Positions 44,422 through 53,190 are shown, counted from the first letter of the stretch. The stretch is 64,000 bases of DNA from CAWBFD01 sp963788115 (GCA_963788115.1 CAWBFD010000002.1:806001-870000), one strand, 5' to 3'. Numbers and translations are program-made. Notes: generated from the letters alone by a model not told the origin.

Positions 44422-45506
44422 ACGAAGTAACGCCACCCCAGCCGGCCGCGCACCCGGTCGAACCGGACGCGGAAGCACAAGACGAAGGCCCGAGGCCAAG
44501 CCGAGGGCAAGATGTTGGGGCGGGAGCGGAGGATTCGGCCGGTGTCGTTCTGACGTACCTCGAGGCGATCACCGACGCCCTGCGCTACGAGATGCGCCGG
44601 GACGAGACGGTGTTCTGCCTCGGGGAGGACATCGGCGCCTTCGGCGGCGCGTTCAAGGTCACCGACGGCTTCATGGAGGAGTTCGGTGCCCACCGGGTGC
44701 TCGACACTCCGCTGGCGGAGAACGCGATCATCGGCGCCGCCGTCGGCGCCGCCGTGGAGGGGCTCAAGCCCGTCTGCGAGATGCAGTTCGCCGACTTCAT
44801 CTCCTGTGGCTTCGACCAGCTCGTCAACGTCGCCGCCAAGCTCCACTACCGCCAGGGCGTCGCGGTCCCGATGGTGGTCCGCCTGCCCTCGGGCGGCGGC
44901 TTCTCGGGCGGCCCCTTCCACTCGCAGAACCCGGAAGCCTGGTTCGTGCAGGCACCCGGCTTGAAGGTGGTGGCGCCGTCCACCGCCGCCGACGCGAAGG
45001 GTCTTCTGATCAGCGCCATCCGCGACCCGAATCCGGTCTGCTACCTCGAGCACAAGGGCCTCTACCGCCACGTCAAGGGCGAGGTTCCCGCAGGGGAGCA
45101 TGTGGTGCCGATCGGCCAGGCGCGGATCGCCCGCGAGGGCTCGGAGATGAGCGTGATCGCCTACGGCTCGAGCGTGATCCTGGCGATGCAGGCTGCGGAG
45201 GAGCTCGGCGAGGAGATCGAGGTGCTCGACCTCCGCTCGCTGGCGCCGCTGGATCGAGAGGCGATCCTGACGACCGCTCGCAAGACGGGCAAGATCCTCG
45301 TCGCGCACGAGGCCACGCGCTCAGCGGGGATGGGCGCCGAGGTGGCCGCGCTGATCACCGAGGAAGCGTTCGAGGATCTCGACGCGCCGGTGCGCAGGCT
45401 GACGACACCCGACGTGCCGATCCCGTTCAGCCCTCCGCTGGAGCAGGCCGTGCTCCCTCAGCTCGAGGACATGAAGGAGGCGTGCCGTGAGCTCCTCAGG
45501 TACTGA
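44418..45506 (+). CDS. 2-oxoacid dehydrogenase E1 component beta subunit with repeat-derived N-terminus
   Basis: A 362-residue subunit from GTG 44418 (GTGA overlap with E1 alpha). The transketolase-like pyrimidine-binding core begins near residue 45 (TYLEAITDALRYEMRRDETV) with FCLGEDIGAFGGAFKVTDG, EMQFADFISCGFDQLVN and RLPSGGGFSGGPFHSQNPE. The first 44 residues are an extra, disordered-looking segment encoded mostly by the 98-bp repeat at 44452-44549. No alternative start lies between that segment and the core. Forms the alpha2-beta2 E1 with the upstream product. Confidence 0.92.
   Translation: MNEVTPPQPAAHPVEPDAEAQDEGPRPSRGQDVGAGAEDSAGVVLTYLEAITDALRYEMRRDETVFCLGEDIGAFGGAFKVTDGFMEEFGAHRVLDTPLAENAIIGAAVGAAVEGLKPVCEMQFADFISCGFDQLVNVAAKLHYRQGVAVPMVVRLPSGGGFSGGPFHSQNPEAWFVQAPGLKVVAPSTAADAKGLLISAIRDPNPVCYLEHKGLYRHVKGEVPAGEHVVPIGQARIAREGSEMSVIAYGSSVILAMQAAEELGEEIEVLDLRSLAPLDREAILTTARKTGKILVAHEATRSAGMGAEVAALITEEAFEDLDAPVRRLTTPDVPIPFSPPLEQAVLPQLEDMKEACRELLRY
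44452..44549 (+). repeat. 98-bp direct repeat, copy 1 (inside E1 beta N-terminus)
   Basis: About 82 of 98 positions match copy 2 at 45533-45630 by hand alignment, without gaps. Shared blocks include CGAACCGGACGCGG, AAGCCGAGGGCAAGA and CGGGAGCGGAGGATTCGG. Translated, both copies give a related peptide (EPDAxAxxEGPRxSRGQ, then AGAEDSAG). Confidence 0.85.
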
Positions 45507-45648
45507 GGGACTGGGAGCCCGGCCCGCCAGCAACCCGGCCGAACCGGACGCGGGAGCAGGTCAAGAAGGCCCGAGGCGAAGCCGAGGGCAAGAGATTCTT
45601 GCGGGAGCGGAGGATTCGGCCGGAATTGTTCCGGGAGGGACGACGTGA
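45487..45648 (+). CDS. Possible small protein between E1 beta and E2
   Basis: A 53-codon frame from GTG 45487 overlaps the last 20 nt of E1 beta and ends with TGA overlapping the E2 GTG start. The peptide contains NPAEPDAGAGQEGPRRSRGQ and ILAGAEDSAGIVPGGTT, clearly related to the N-terminal extension of E1 beta. Its fit between the two genes, with overlap at both ends, is suggestive of translation, but no separate SD is obvious and it may just be a repeat. Confidence 0.35.
   Translation: MSSSGTEGLGARPASNPAEPDAGAGQEGPRRSRGQEILAGAEDSAGIVPGGTT
45533..45630 (+). repeat. 98-bp direct repeat, copy 2 (between E1 beta and E2)
   Basis: Partner of the repeat at 44452-44549, same orientation, about 1.08 kb away. 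Copy 2 occupies most of the gap between E1 beta and E2, up to just before the E2 ribosome binding site (GGGAGGG, 45633-45639). Confidence 0.85.
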
Positions 45649-47033
45649 CCGCTGAGACCAACGTCACCGAAGTCACGATGCCCCAGATGGGAATCTCGGT
45701 CTCCGAGGGCACCATTCTCGAGTGGCGCAAGCGACCCGGCGACTGGGTCGAGGCCGACGAGACCGTGGCCGATGTCACCACCGACAAGGTGGACGTCGAG
45801 ATCCCCTCACCCGCGAGCGGGCGGCTGGAGCGGATCCTGGTCGAGCCCGGCGAGACCGTGCCCGTCGGCACGACGCTGGCCGAGATCGACGCCGAGGCGA
45901 AGCCGGGACAGGCCCACCCCGAGGAGTCGAAGCAGCGCGAGGCATCCGAGCATCAGGTCGCAATGGGGACGTCCCCCGAGCCGGCCGCGACGGCGCCCCA
46001 GCAGGCGCCGGCAGAGCCGGCCGGGGGGCGCGCCGAGGCGGCCGCCCCGGTTGCGAAACGGCCCGCCCCCGCGCCGGTGGGCGCTCCCGGCGGTGACGGC
46101 CAGCCGGATCGCTCCCGGTTCTACTCGCCGGTCGTCCGGAGGATCGCCGACAAGCACGGCGTCGACCTCGACCGCGTGGAGGGCACCGGGATCGGCGGGC
46201 GCGTGCGAAAGCAGGACGTGCTTGCGCACATCGAGTCCGGCGGGGCGGCCCCGGCGGGACGCCCGATGCACATCGAGTCTCCGTATCGGCCGGAGCCGGA
46301 GGCGACTCCCGCTGAGGCCCCGGCGACCGCCGAGCTGGTAGGCCGGCGCGAGCAGATGTCGCCGATGCGCCAGCTGATCGCCAAGCATATGGTCGAGAGC
46401 AGGCGCACGTCCGCCCACTGCACCACGATCGTCGAGGTCGACATGTCGCGGGTGGCCTCTAGCCGGGCTGAGCTGAAGGAGCCGATGAGGGAGCGCGGGG
46501 TGCCGCTCACCTACCTCGCCTTCGTTGCCCTCGCCACGGTCGAGACGCTCCAGGAGTATCCGATCCTTAACGCCTCCATCGAGGGCAACGAGATCGTCTA
46601 CCACGACGACGTCAACCTCGGCATCGCGGTGGCGCTCGACGACGGGCTGATCGTTCCGGTGATCCCCAAGGCGCAGCGGCTCAGCCTCGAGGGGATGGCG
46701 GCGGCGATCGCGGATCTCGCCTCACGTGCGCGCTCCAAGGAGCTGCACCCGGACGAGGTGCATGACGGCACGTTCACGATCACCAACCCGGGGCAGTTCG
46801 GCGCCGTGCTGGCGACGCCGATCATCAATCAGCCCCAGGTGGCGATCCTCGATCTCGAGGCGATCGTCAAGCGCCCCGTGGTCGTCTCGGGGCCGGACGG
46901 CGACTCGATCGCGATCCGGCCGATGACCTTCCTGCCGATGTCATGGGATCACCGGGCGCTCGACGGCGCGGTTGCGGCCAAGTTCCTCGCGCGCATCAAG
47001 GAGCGACTCGAGGGGTGGGGCGCGGAGCGATGA
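45645..47033 (+). CDS. Dihydrolipoamide acyltransferase (E2)
   Basis: Core of the 2-oxoacid dehydrogenase complex; transfers the acyl group from lipoate to CoA. The 462-residue protein starts at GTG 45645 with GGGAGGG upstream. Domains: one lipoyl domain with lipoyl-Lys48 (VTTDKVDVEIPSP), an Ala/Pro linker, an E1/E3-binding domain (YSPVVRRIADKHGVDLDRVE, residues about 163-200), a second linker and the catalytic domain ending with SWDHRALDGAVAAKFL. Complete. lipA and lipB for its lipoylation are in the same operon, and lpdA is upstream. Confidence 0.94.
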   Translation: MTAETNVTEVTMPQMGISVSEGTILEWRKRPGDWVEADETVADVTTDKVDVEIPSPASGRLERILVEPGETVPVGTTLAEIDAEAKPGQAHPEESKQREASEHQVAMGTSPEPAATAPQQAPAEPAGGRAEAAAPVAKRPAPAPVGAPGGDGQPDRSRFYSPVVRRIADKHGVDLDRVEGTGIGGRVRKQDVLAHIESGGAAPAGRPMHIESPYRPEPEATPAEAPATAELVGRREQMSPMRQLIAKHMVESRRTSAHCTTIVEVDMSRVASSRAELKEPMRERGVPLTYLAFVALATVETLQEYPILNASIEGNEIVYHDDVNLGIAVALDDGLIVPVIPKAQRLSLEGMAAAIADLASRARSKELHPDEVHDGTFTITNPGQFGAVLATPIINQPQVAILDLEAIVKRPVVVSGPDGDSIAIRPMTFLPMSWDHRALDGAVAAKFLARIKERLEGWGAER

Positions 47034-48169
47034 GCGTTGCGGTCAAGCGGGGGAATGGGCGGCCGGCAACGACGACAGCCGAGGTCGAGGTGAAGCCCGA
47101 CGACGGGATCGCGCCGGTGCCGTTCGAGCACGAGGAACTGGTGATCCGCCGCGGTGCACGCAGCGGGTGCTACGTGATCGTCGCAATCCACTCGACGGCG
47201 CTGGGGCCCGCGCTCGGCGGGGTCCGGCTCTGGCACTACCCGGCGACGATCGACGGCGCCCGCGATGCCCTGCGGCTCGCCAGCGGGATGACGATGAAGG
47301 CGGCGGCGGCCGGGCTCGACCTCGGTGGCGGCAAGGGAGTGATCTGTGCCCCGGAGGCGACCGTGCCCACGGGCGACGAGCGTCGGGGGATGCTCCTGGA
47401 TTTCGGCGACCTGGTCGGGTCGCTCGACGGCCGTTACATCACCGCGGAGGACGTCGGCACCACCCCGCGTGACCTGCTGACGATCAGCGAGCGGACCAAC
47501 CACGTGACCGGGCTCCCTCCCGAGCGGGGCGGCTCGGGAGACCCGAGCCCGTTCACAGCGGTCGGTGTCGAAGCGGCGATGCGGGCGTGCGCCCGCGACC
47601 GCTTCGACTCGGCCGCGCTCTCCGGCCGACGCGTTGTGGTGGTCGGCATGGGCCACGTCGGCAGCGAGCTGGCCCGGCGCCTGGCCGCCGCCGGCGCCGA
47701 CCTCGCGGTCTCGGACATCGACCCCGAGAAGCAGACTCGGGCGGTCGCGCTCGGCGCGGAATGGCTCGATCCCGGCGAGGCGATGCTGGCCGAGTGCGAC
47801 ATCCTCGCGCCATGCGCGCTGGGCGGGGCGATCGACGAGGAGAACCTGCCACTCCTGCGCTGTCAGGCGATCTGCGGGTCCGCCAACAACCAACTCGCCG
47901 ACGAGCGCCTCGCCGATGACCTCGCCGAACGGGGGATCCTGTTCGCGCCGGACTTCATCGCGAACGCCGGGGGCCTGATCCACGTCTACATGGAGATTCG
48001 CGGCTATAGCGAGGAGAAGGCGATCGAGCTGGCGCATGGGATCGAGGACACGATGAGCAGGGTCCTAGAGGCGGCGAGGGAGCGCTCGATCATCCCGCTC
48101 GAGGCGGCCTGTGAGCTGGCTCGGGAACGCCTGGACGCGGCCACCGCCGAGCCAGTGACCGTCGCCTGA
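47030..48169 (+). CDS. Leucine/valine-type amino-acid dehydrogenase
   Basis: A 379-residue Glu/Leu/Phe/Val dehydrogenase, starting at ATG 47030 (ATGA overlap with E2). It has HSTALGPALGGVRLWHY, the catalytic-Lys region AAGLDLGGGKGVI, and a Rossmann NAD site VVVVGMGHVGSELARRLAA. The short length and ALGGxR context fit leucine or valine dehydrogenase rather than glutamate dehydrogenase. It would deaminate branched-chain amino acids to the 2-oxoacids used by the upstream E1/E2, which supports a branched-chain role for the complex. Confidence 0.88.
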   Translation: MSVAVKRGNGRPATTTAEVEVKPDDGIAPVPFEHEELVIRRGARSGCYVIVAIHSTALGPALGGVRLWHYPATIDGARDALRLASGMTMKAAAAGLDLGGGKGVICAPEATVPTGDERRGMLLDFGDLVGSLDGRYITAEDVGTTPRDLLTISERTNHVTGLPPERGGSGDPSPFTAVGVEAAMRACARDRFDSAALSGRRVVVVGMGHVGSELARRLAAAGADLAVSDIDPEKQTRAVALGAEWLDPGEAMLAECDILAPCALGGAIDEENLPLLRCQAICGSANNQLADERLADDLAERGILFAPDFIANAGGLIHVYMEIRGYSEEKAIELAHGIEDTMSRVLEAARERSIIPLEAACELARERLDAATAEPVTVA

Positions 48170-48181
48170 GACACTAAGCCC

Positions 48182-48910
48182 ATGCTCTCCAGCGAGCTCT
48201 GGGTGGTTCGAAGCGGGCTCGTTCCCTACGCGGACGCCCTCCGCGCCCAGCGCGCGCTTGCGGCCGCACGCCACGCCGGCCAGGTTCCCGACCTCGTGCT
48301 GCTGCTCGAGCACCCACCCGTCTACACGAGGGGCCGCCGCTCGACCAGCGACGAGCTGCCGATGGGCGAGGACTGGTATCGGGCGCAGGGGATCGAGGTC
48401 ACCGACACTGACCGCGGGGGACGGGTCACCTACCACGGGCCTGGCCAGCTGGTGGGGTATCCGATCGTCTCGCTGCGGCCGTACGGCGACGACATCCACG
48501 ACTACATCCGCCGGATGGAGCGGGTGATGATCGCCGCGCTGGGCGATTGGGGCGTCGAGGCCGGCATCCGCGAAGGGTTGACGGGCGTCTGGGTCACGGA
48601 GCGAAAGATCGGCTCGATCGGGATCCACGTGAGCAGGGCGATCACGACTCATGGGCTCGCGATCAACGTCAACAACGACCTCCAGCCGTTCGAGTGGATC
48701 GTTCCGTGCGGCATCGAGGCCTGTGGGATGACCTCGGTCTCGCGTGAGCTCGGTGAGGAGCAGGACATCGATGCTCTCGCGAGGGCTCTCGCCGAGCGGT
48801 TCGGCGAGGTCTACGAACGCTCGCTCAGCACCATCTCGCCAGCGAGGCTTGCGGAGCTGGTGGAGGAGGCGGCGCCGCTCGTGACCCCCGAGCCGACCCC
48901 GGTACCGTAG
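48182..48910 (+). CDS. lipB: Octanoyl-ACP:protein N-octanoyltransferase
   Basis: Moves octanoate from ACP to lipoyl domains. The 242-residue protein has LLEHPPVYTRGRR, RGGRVTYHGPGQLVGYPIV, the catalytic Lys in TERKIGSIGIHVS and the catalytic Cys in VPCGIEACGMTSV. Length is normal; the C-terminal tail is Pro/Glu-rich. It lies 12 bp after the amino-acid dehydrogenase and 5 bp before lipA. Confidence 0.96.
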   Translation: MLSSELWVVRSGLVPYADALRAQRALAAARHAGQVPDLVLLLEHPPVYTRGRRSTSDELPMGEDWYRAQGIEVTDTDRGGRVTYHGPGQLVGYPIVSLRPYGDDIHDYIRRMERVMIAALGDWGVEAGIREGLTGVWVTERKIGSIGIHVSRAITTHGLAINVNNDLQPFEWIVPCGIEACGMTSVSRELGEEQDIDALARALAERFGEVYERSLSTISPARLAELVEEAAPLVTPEPTPVP

Positions 48911-48915
48911 CTTCG

Positions 48916-49917
48916 ATGGCCGCCACCGACATCACCCGCCCCTCCACCGGGTCCGACCCTGCCTCGCCGGGCGAGCGGCTCCATGTAACCCGCTCGCGGG
49001 CGAATCCGGGCGGGGCGCGGATCGAGGGCGGCCTTCCCTTCCGCGAGCGCAAGCCGCCGTGGCTCAAGGTGCCAGCGCCGGGCGGCCCGACATACCGCCG
49101 TCTCAAGCAGGCGATCCACGAGGACAACCTCCACACGGTCTGCGAGGAGGCGAACTGTCCCAACGTCGGCGAGTGCTGGGAGCGCGGGACCGCGACCTTC
49201 ATGATCCTCGGCGACGTCTGCACGCGCCGCTGCGGGTTCTGCAACGTCAAGACGGGAAAGCCGACCTGGAACGATCCGCTCGAGCCGCTGCGGGTGGCGA
49301 CCCAGGTCCGCAAGATGGGCCTGCGCCACGCGGTCGTCACCTCGGTCGACCGAGACGATCTGCCCGACTACGGCGCGGGAGCCTTCGTCGGCGTGATCCG
49401 CTCGATCCGGATGATGGCGCCCGGGTGCAAGGTCGAGGTGCTCACCCCGGACTTCCGCGGTCAGGAGATGCCGCTGGCGAAGGTGATCCACGAACGGCCG
49501 GACGTCTTCAACCACAACGTCGAGACGGTCCCGCGCCTGTATCCGCGGGCGCGGCGCGGCTCCGACTTCATGCGCTCCGCCCGGGTACTGCGACTGGCGA
49601 AGGAGATGGGTGGCGCCGAGATGGTCACCAAGTCGGGCCTGATGGTCGGCCTCGGGGAGGAGTTCGACGAGATGCTCGAGGCGTTCGCGATCCTGCGCGA
49701 GCACAGGGTCCAGGTGCTGACCGTCGGCCAGTACCTGCGCCCGACCCGCAAGCATCTGCCCGTCGTCCGCTACTGGCACCCTGAGGAGTTCGACCGGCTG
49801 CGCGATGCGGCCTACACGATGGGCTTCGAGTCGGTCGCGTCGGGGCCCCTGGTGCGCAGCTCCTACCACGCGGACGAGGCCGCCCGCGAGGTCGAGGAGC
49901 GGCGCGCGGCTGCTTGA
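48916..49917 (+). CDS. lipA: Lipoyl synthase
   Basis: Radical SAM enzyme inserting two sulfurs into octanoyl groups. The 333-residue protein has the auxiliary cluster ligands CEEANCPNVGEC, the radical SAM CTRRCGFC and the C-terminal RSSYHA serine motif. Start ATG 48916. With lipB it completes lipoate assembly for the E2 protein in the same operon. A hairpin follows at 49955. Confidence 0.97.
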   Translation: MAATDITRPSTGSDPASPGERLHVTRSRANPGGARIEGGLPFRERKPPWLKVPAPGGPTYRRLKQAIHEDNLHTVCEEANCPNVGECWERGTATFMILGDVCTRRCGFCNVKTGKPTWNDPLEPLRVATQVRKMGLRHAVVTSVDRDDLPDYGAGAFVGVIRSIRMMAPGCKVEVLTPDFRGQEMPLAKVIHERPDVFNHNVETVPRLYPRARRGSDFMRSARVLRLAKEMGGAEMVTKSGLMVGLGEEFDEMLEAFAILREHRVQVLTVGQYLRPTRKHLPVVRYWHPEEFDRLRDAAYTMGFESVASGPLVRSSYHADEAAREVEERRAAA

Positions 49918-49954
49918 GCCACCGCGTCGCTGGGCACTGCGGGCTACCGATCGA

Positions 49955-49972
49955 GCGGGCGTTTTTGCCCGC
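49955..49972 (+). terminator. Weak terminator-like hairpin after lipA
   Basis: GCGGGC-GTTTTT-GCCCGC forms a 6-bp GC stem with a T-rich loop, 37 bp after the lipA stop. The T-run is in the loop rather than after the stem, so intrinsic termination is uncertain. Confidence 0.3.
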
Positions 49973-50042
49973 ATAGCGGCCGAAATCGCTCACTCGCCGC
50001 AGGTGCCCCGGCCGAGGGGGCAGTTATCTTCAGACCTCGCCG

Positions 50043-50339
50043 GTGCAGCCCTCCCCCCTCACCCATCGCCGCCAGCTCCTGGCCACGTCCGTGGCCGTCG
50101 CGATCGCCGCGATCGGAGTCGGCTGGGCGGGCTGCGGCGCGGACGACGCCGACGACGCGCGGGATCAGGCCGAGGAGCTCCTCAACGAGGCGGAGGAGAA
50201 GCTGAACGAAGCGGAAGAGCGAGCCGAGGAAGCGGGCGAGGACGCGCGCAAGAAGGTCGAGGAGCTCCGGGACGAGGGGGAGGAGCAGCTCGACGAGGCC
50301 CAGAAGGCCGCCGAGGACGCTGGCATCGACCTCGAGTGA
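50043..50339 (+). CDS. Small secreted, charged coiled-coil protein
   Basis: A 98-residue protein from GTG 50043. An Arg-containing N-region and hydrophobic stretch (LLATSVAVAIAAIGVGWAGC) form a signal peptide ending at a Cys. The lipobox is atypical (W at -3), so lipidation is only possible. The rest is a highly charged Glu/Lys/Arg helical segment (EELLNEAEEKLNEAEERAEE) with heptad-like spacing, probably a coiled coil. No family or function was recognised. Confidence 0.65.
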   Translation: MQPSPLTHRRQLLATSVAVAIAAIGVGWAGCGADDADDARDQAEELLNEAEEKLNEAEERAEEAGEDARKKVEELRDEGEEQLDEAQKAAEDAGIDLE

Positions 50340-50351
50340 GACCCGCCGCGT

Positions 50352-52178
50352 CTAGCAGGCGTTGCCGGTATCTCCGGCCGACGTGAGGATGCAGGCGTTG
50401 TCGCCGTCGCCGCCCTCGTGGTGGTCCGAGCCGGGACCGCCGACCAGGAGGTCGTCGCCGGGACCGCCCGAGAGGACGTCCCAGCCGAAGCCTCCCAACA
50501 GGGCGTCGGCGTCGTCCCCACCATAGACCGTGTCGTCCCCGAAGCCGGCATGGACGATGTCCCGCCCGGCGTCGCTGAAGACGACATCGTCGCCGACGCT
50601 GGCGATCACCACGTCATCGCCGCCCAGGGCGCAGATCACGTCGTCCCGCAGGGTTCCGAGCAGCACCTCCGGGCCCTCCCGGCCGGTGATCGTGCAGCCG
50701 CGGGGATGGTTGTTGAACTCCTCGACCGCAACCACTGGGCGAAGCGCGCGCTCGATGTCGTCGGTCGCGAATGCCTCTCGCAGCATGTCGTCCTCCAGCG
50801 CGTTGGCGAGGGCCGCCATGATCATCCCCTGGTCGAGCGAGAGGTAGGAATCGGAGACCACGCCGCTATCGACGTTCACCGAATCGAGGAAGCCGAGGTC
50901 GGTGTACAGGCCGGGGAAGTCGTCCTCGAGTTTGGCGAGGTTCTCCAGCGCGGCGGCCGGCGCGTAACGCAAACCGAGAAATACAGCGTGCGGCGTGACG
51001 ACCCCGTTGGTGTAGGCGCTCGGCGGCGGGTCCGGCTGCGGGTCGCGGTCGGGACATCCGGCGAACCCGTGGTCGACCAGCGTCCGATCGTTGTTTGACG
51101 GATAGCCGCCCGGATCACTCCCAATCGCGTCCACGCCCCATGTCGAGTAGCCGCCCTCTGGGATGTTCGCGGGCGAGAATCCCCAGTAGCCGTACCCGGC
51201 CTCGGTCATGCCGTGGTGGATCTGGCCCTGCACGGTCAGCGGGTGGTTCGAGCCCCAGCTTCCTGGCCCCCACTCCTCCTCAGGCAGGAAAAGTGCCGGC
51301 ATCAGCGCTTCGAACATGCTCCCGCCCCAGGAGGGGGTCACCCTCGTATCGCGGCCGGAGGCGTCCTTGTACGGGTAGGCGCCGTCGAAGACGTCGGTGC
51401 CGTAGTAACTGCGATGGAAGCCGATGGGGCGGGTCTCCACCCAGCCCCAGTCGCAGGAGTCGGGAAAGCTGCGCCACGTGCCGAAGTAGTCCCGGGGCGG
51501 GATCTCACCCTTGGCGATGCCGATGTAGCTGGCGATCCGGCTCTCGCTGACGATCGTGTCGTAGCAGCAGGCCGCGTTGCCCGTGCCCGGCTCGTAATGG
51601 AACAGGATCCTGTTCTGGTCGGGCCGGTAGTAGAAGCCGAAGTCCATCGAGTCGTAGATGGCCCCGGCGCGCGCGGCGAGCTGGGGGACGCTTTGCCGGA
51701 CGACTTCGAGCCCGGTCGCCAGCCAGCCGTTGTCCACGGAGGAGAGCCGGGGCTCGAGGGGGGCGCCGCTCGGCGGCCAGACCGTGAGCTTCTCGCCCGT
51801 GCGGTGGTCGTACCAGTTGAAGTACTGGCCGCTCTCGGGGTGGCGCTCCATCCCCTCGAGCGTCGTGATCGTGCGGTCAAGGCGGTCCAAAGCCTCCTGG
51901 CGGCCGATGATCCCGAGCTCCTTCGCGGCGACCGTGCTCCACAGATACGCGCCGATGTTCGTGGTCGAGGTCTGAACCGCGCGGGTTCCGTCGGTCGAGA
52001 GGATGTCCGTCGGCAGGCCGGACTGGGGATCGGTCATCGCCGCAAACGACTCCCAGGTGTCGGTCGCGTAACGCTCCAGCCTCTCCTCGCCGGGCGTTGC
52101 GGCGGCGGCGGGCGCCACCCCCAATGACACGGCGGCGAGCGCGACGATCCCGGCGATGATCCCGCTCTTCCTGCTCAT
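50352..52178 (-). CDS. Secreted glycoamylase-like protein with C-terminal RTX calcium-binding repeats
   Basis: A 608-residue exported protein: signal peptide SGIIAGIVALAAVSLGVAPA. Residues about 30-480 resemble the glycoamylase-like (alpha/alpha-barrel) domain of beta-1,2-glucan enzymes: TSTTNIGAYLWSTVAAKELG, TLEGMERHPESGQYFNWYD, SSVDNGWLATGLEVV and VTPSWGGSMFEALMPALFLP. Residues about 515-600 contain GGDDVVIAS, GFGDDTVYGGDDAD and GGPGDDLLVGGPGSD, typical nonapeptide Ca-binding repeats. Substrate specificity is inferred only from fold resemblance. RTX tails usually mark type I secreted proteins, but a Sec signal is present here. Confidence 0.78.
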   Translation of the reverse strand: MSRKSGIIAGIVALAAVSLGVAPAAAATPGEERLERYATDTWESFAAMTDPQSGLPTDILSTDGTRAVQTSTTNIGAYLWSTVAAKELGIIGRQEALDRLDRTITTLEGMERHPESGQYFNWYDHRTGEKLTVWPPSGAPLEPRLSSVDNGWLATGLEVVRQSVPQLAARAGAIYDSMDFGFYYRPDQNRILFHYEPGTGNAACCYDTIVSESRIASYIGIAKGEIPPRDYFGTWRSFPDSCDWGWVETRPIGFHRSYYGTDVFDGAYPYKDASGRDTRVTPSWGGSMFEALMPALFLPEEEWGPGSWGSNHPLTVQGQIHHGMTEAGYGYWGFSPANIPEGGYSTWGVDAIGSDPGGYPSNNDRTLVDHGFAGCPDRDPQPDPPPSAYTNGVVTPHAVFLGLRYAPAAALENLAKLEDDFPGLYTDLGFLDSVNVDSGVVSDSYLSLDQGMIMAALANALEDDMLREAFATDDIERALRPVVAVEEFNNHPRGCTITGREGPEVLLGTLRDDVICALGGDDVVIASVGDDVVFSDAGRDIVHAGFGDDTVYGGDDADALLGGFGWDVLSGGPGDDLLVGGPGSDHHEGGDGDNACILTSAGDTGNAC

Positions 52179-52304
52179 GGCCCGCGCGAAGTGGATCCCC
52201 CTTTTCGCGCTCGGTCAAACATCTTTGGACGAATGTGCGGGCAAAGCCACGACCGGCGTGCCCGGCGGAACCGGGCTAGGACCCTGAATAGGCTGTTCGC
52301 CCGC

Positions 52305-53174
52305 TTGATCCCGCTCAAGGACAACCTGCCGACGCTGCGCTTCCCGATCGTCACCGTCCTGCTGATCGCGGCGAACGTGGCGGTGTTCGTCTGGCAGCTC
52401 ACCGCCTCGTCGGATGAGTACTCGAGCCCGGAGCTGCGGCAGCTCGGGGTGCCCGAGAGCGATCAGCGGACGATCGAGTACGGGGCGATTCCGTACCGAA
52501 TCACCCATCCGGGGGAAGACTGCGCGGTCGGGGCGGTGCCCAGCGCCGGCGAGGCGGCGCAGGCCGACGTCGTCTGCGAGGGAACCAGGGAGTACCGACA
52601 GGCCGAGGCCCTGGCGGCCCGGGGCGCACCGTTCGCGCCGCTCGACGAGCCGGCCTGGTGGGTGACGCTGCTGACGTCGATGTTCATGCACGCGGGGATC
52701 CTCCACATCGTCGGGAACATGCTGTTCCTGTGGGTGTTCGGAAACAACGTCGAGGACTCGATGGGACGCCTGCGCTTTCTGCTCTTCTACGTGCTTGCGG
52801 GGCTCGTGGCCGTCTACGCACAGGCGGTGATCGACCCGAGCGTCACCGGGCCGACCATCGGCGCCAGCGGGGCGGTCTCGGGGGTGCTCGGCGGCTACAT
52901 CCTGCTGCACCCGCATGCTCGCGTGTTGACGCTCGTGTTCATCATCTTCTTCGTCACCTTCATCGAGATCCCGGCGATCGTCATGCTCGGGCTCTGGTTC
53001 CTGCTTCAGGCGATCCCGGCGGTCGGCCAGCTGGCGCCGGACGTGGCCGGTGAGGGAGGCGGCGTCGCGTACCTCGCCCACGTCGGCGGCTTCCTCTTCG
53101 GACTGGCCACGATCAAGCTGTTCGCAAGGCGCCGGGACACCGTTGAGCCCGGTCCGCCATACCCGGTGTATTAG
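52305..53174 (+). CDS. Rhomboid family intramembrane serine protease
   Basis: From TTG 52305 the protein has the typical N-terminus MIPLKDNLPTLRFPIVTVLL and 289 residues; an ATG at 52233 would add a basic leader. The catalytic Ser is in TIGASGAVSGVLGGY and the His in YLAHVGGFLFGLAT, with the oxyanion Asn region HIVGNMLFLWVFGNNVEDSM. Six or more hydrophobic helices are visible, and a soluble loop of about 80 residues separates TM1 and TM2, as in many actinobacterial members. It cleaves membrane proteins; its substrate is unknown. Confidence 0.92.
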   Translation: MIPLKDNLPTLRFPIVTVLLIAANVAVFVWQLTASSDEYSSPELRQLGVPESDQRTIEYGAIPYRITHPGEDCAVGAVPSAGEAAQADVVCEGTREYRQAEALAARGAPFAPLDEPAWWVTLLTSMFMHAGILHIVGNMLFLWVFGNNVEDSMGRLRFLLFYVLAGLVAVYAQAVIDPSVTGPTIGASGAVSGVLGGYILLHPHARVLTLVFIIFFVTFIEIPAIVMLGLWFLLQAIPAVGQLAPDVAGEGGGVAYLAHVGGFLFGLATIKLFARRRDTVEPGPPYPVY

Positions 53175-53190
53175 TGCGCCCGGTGCACCG

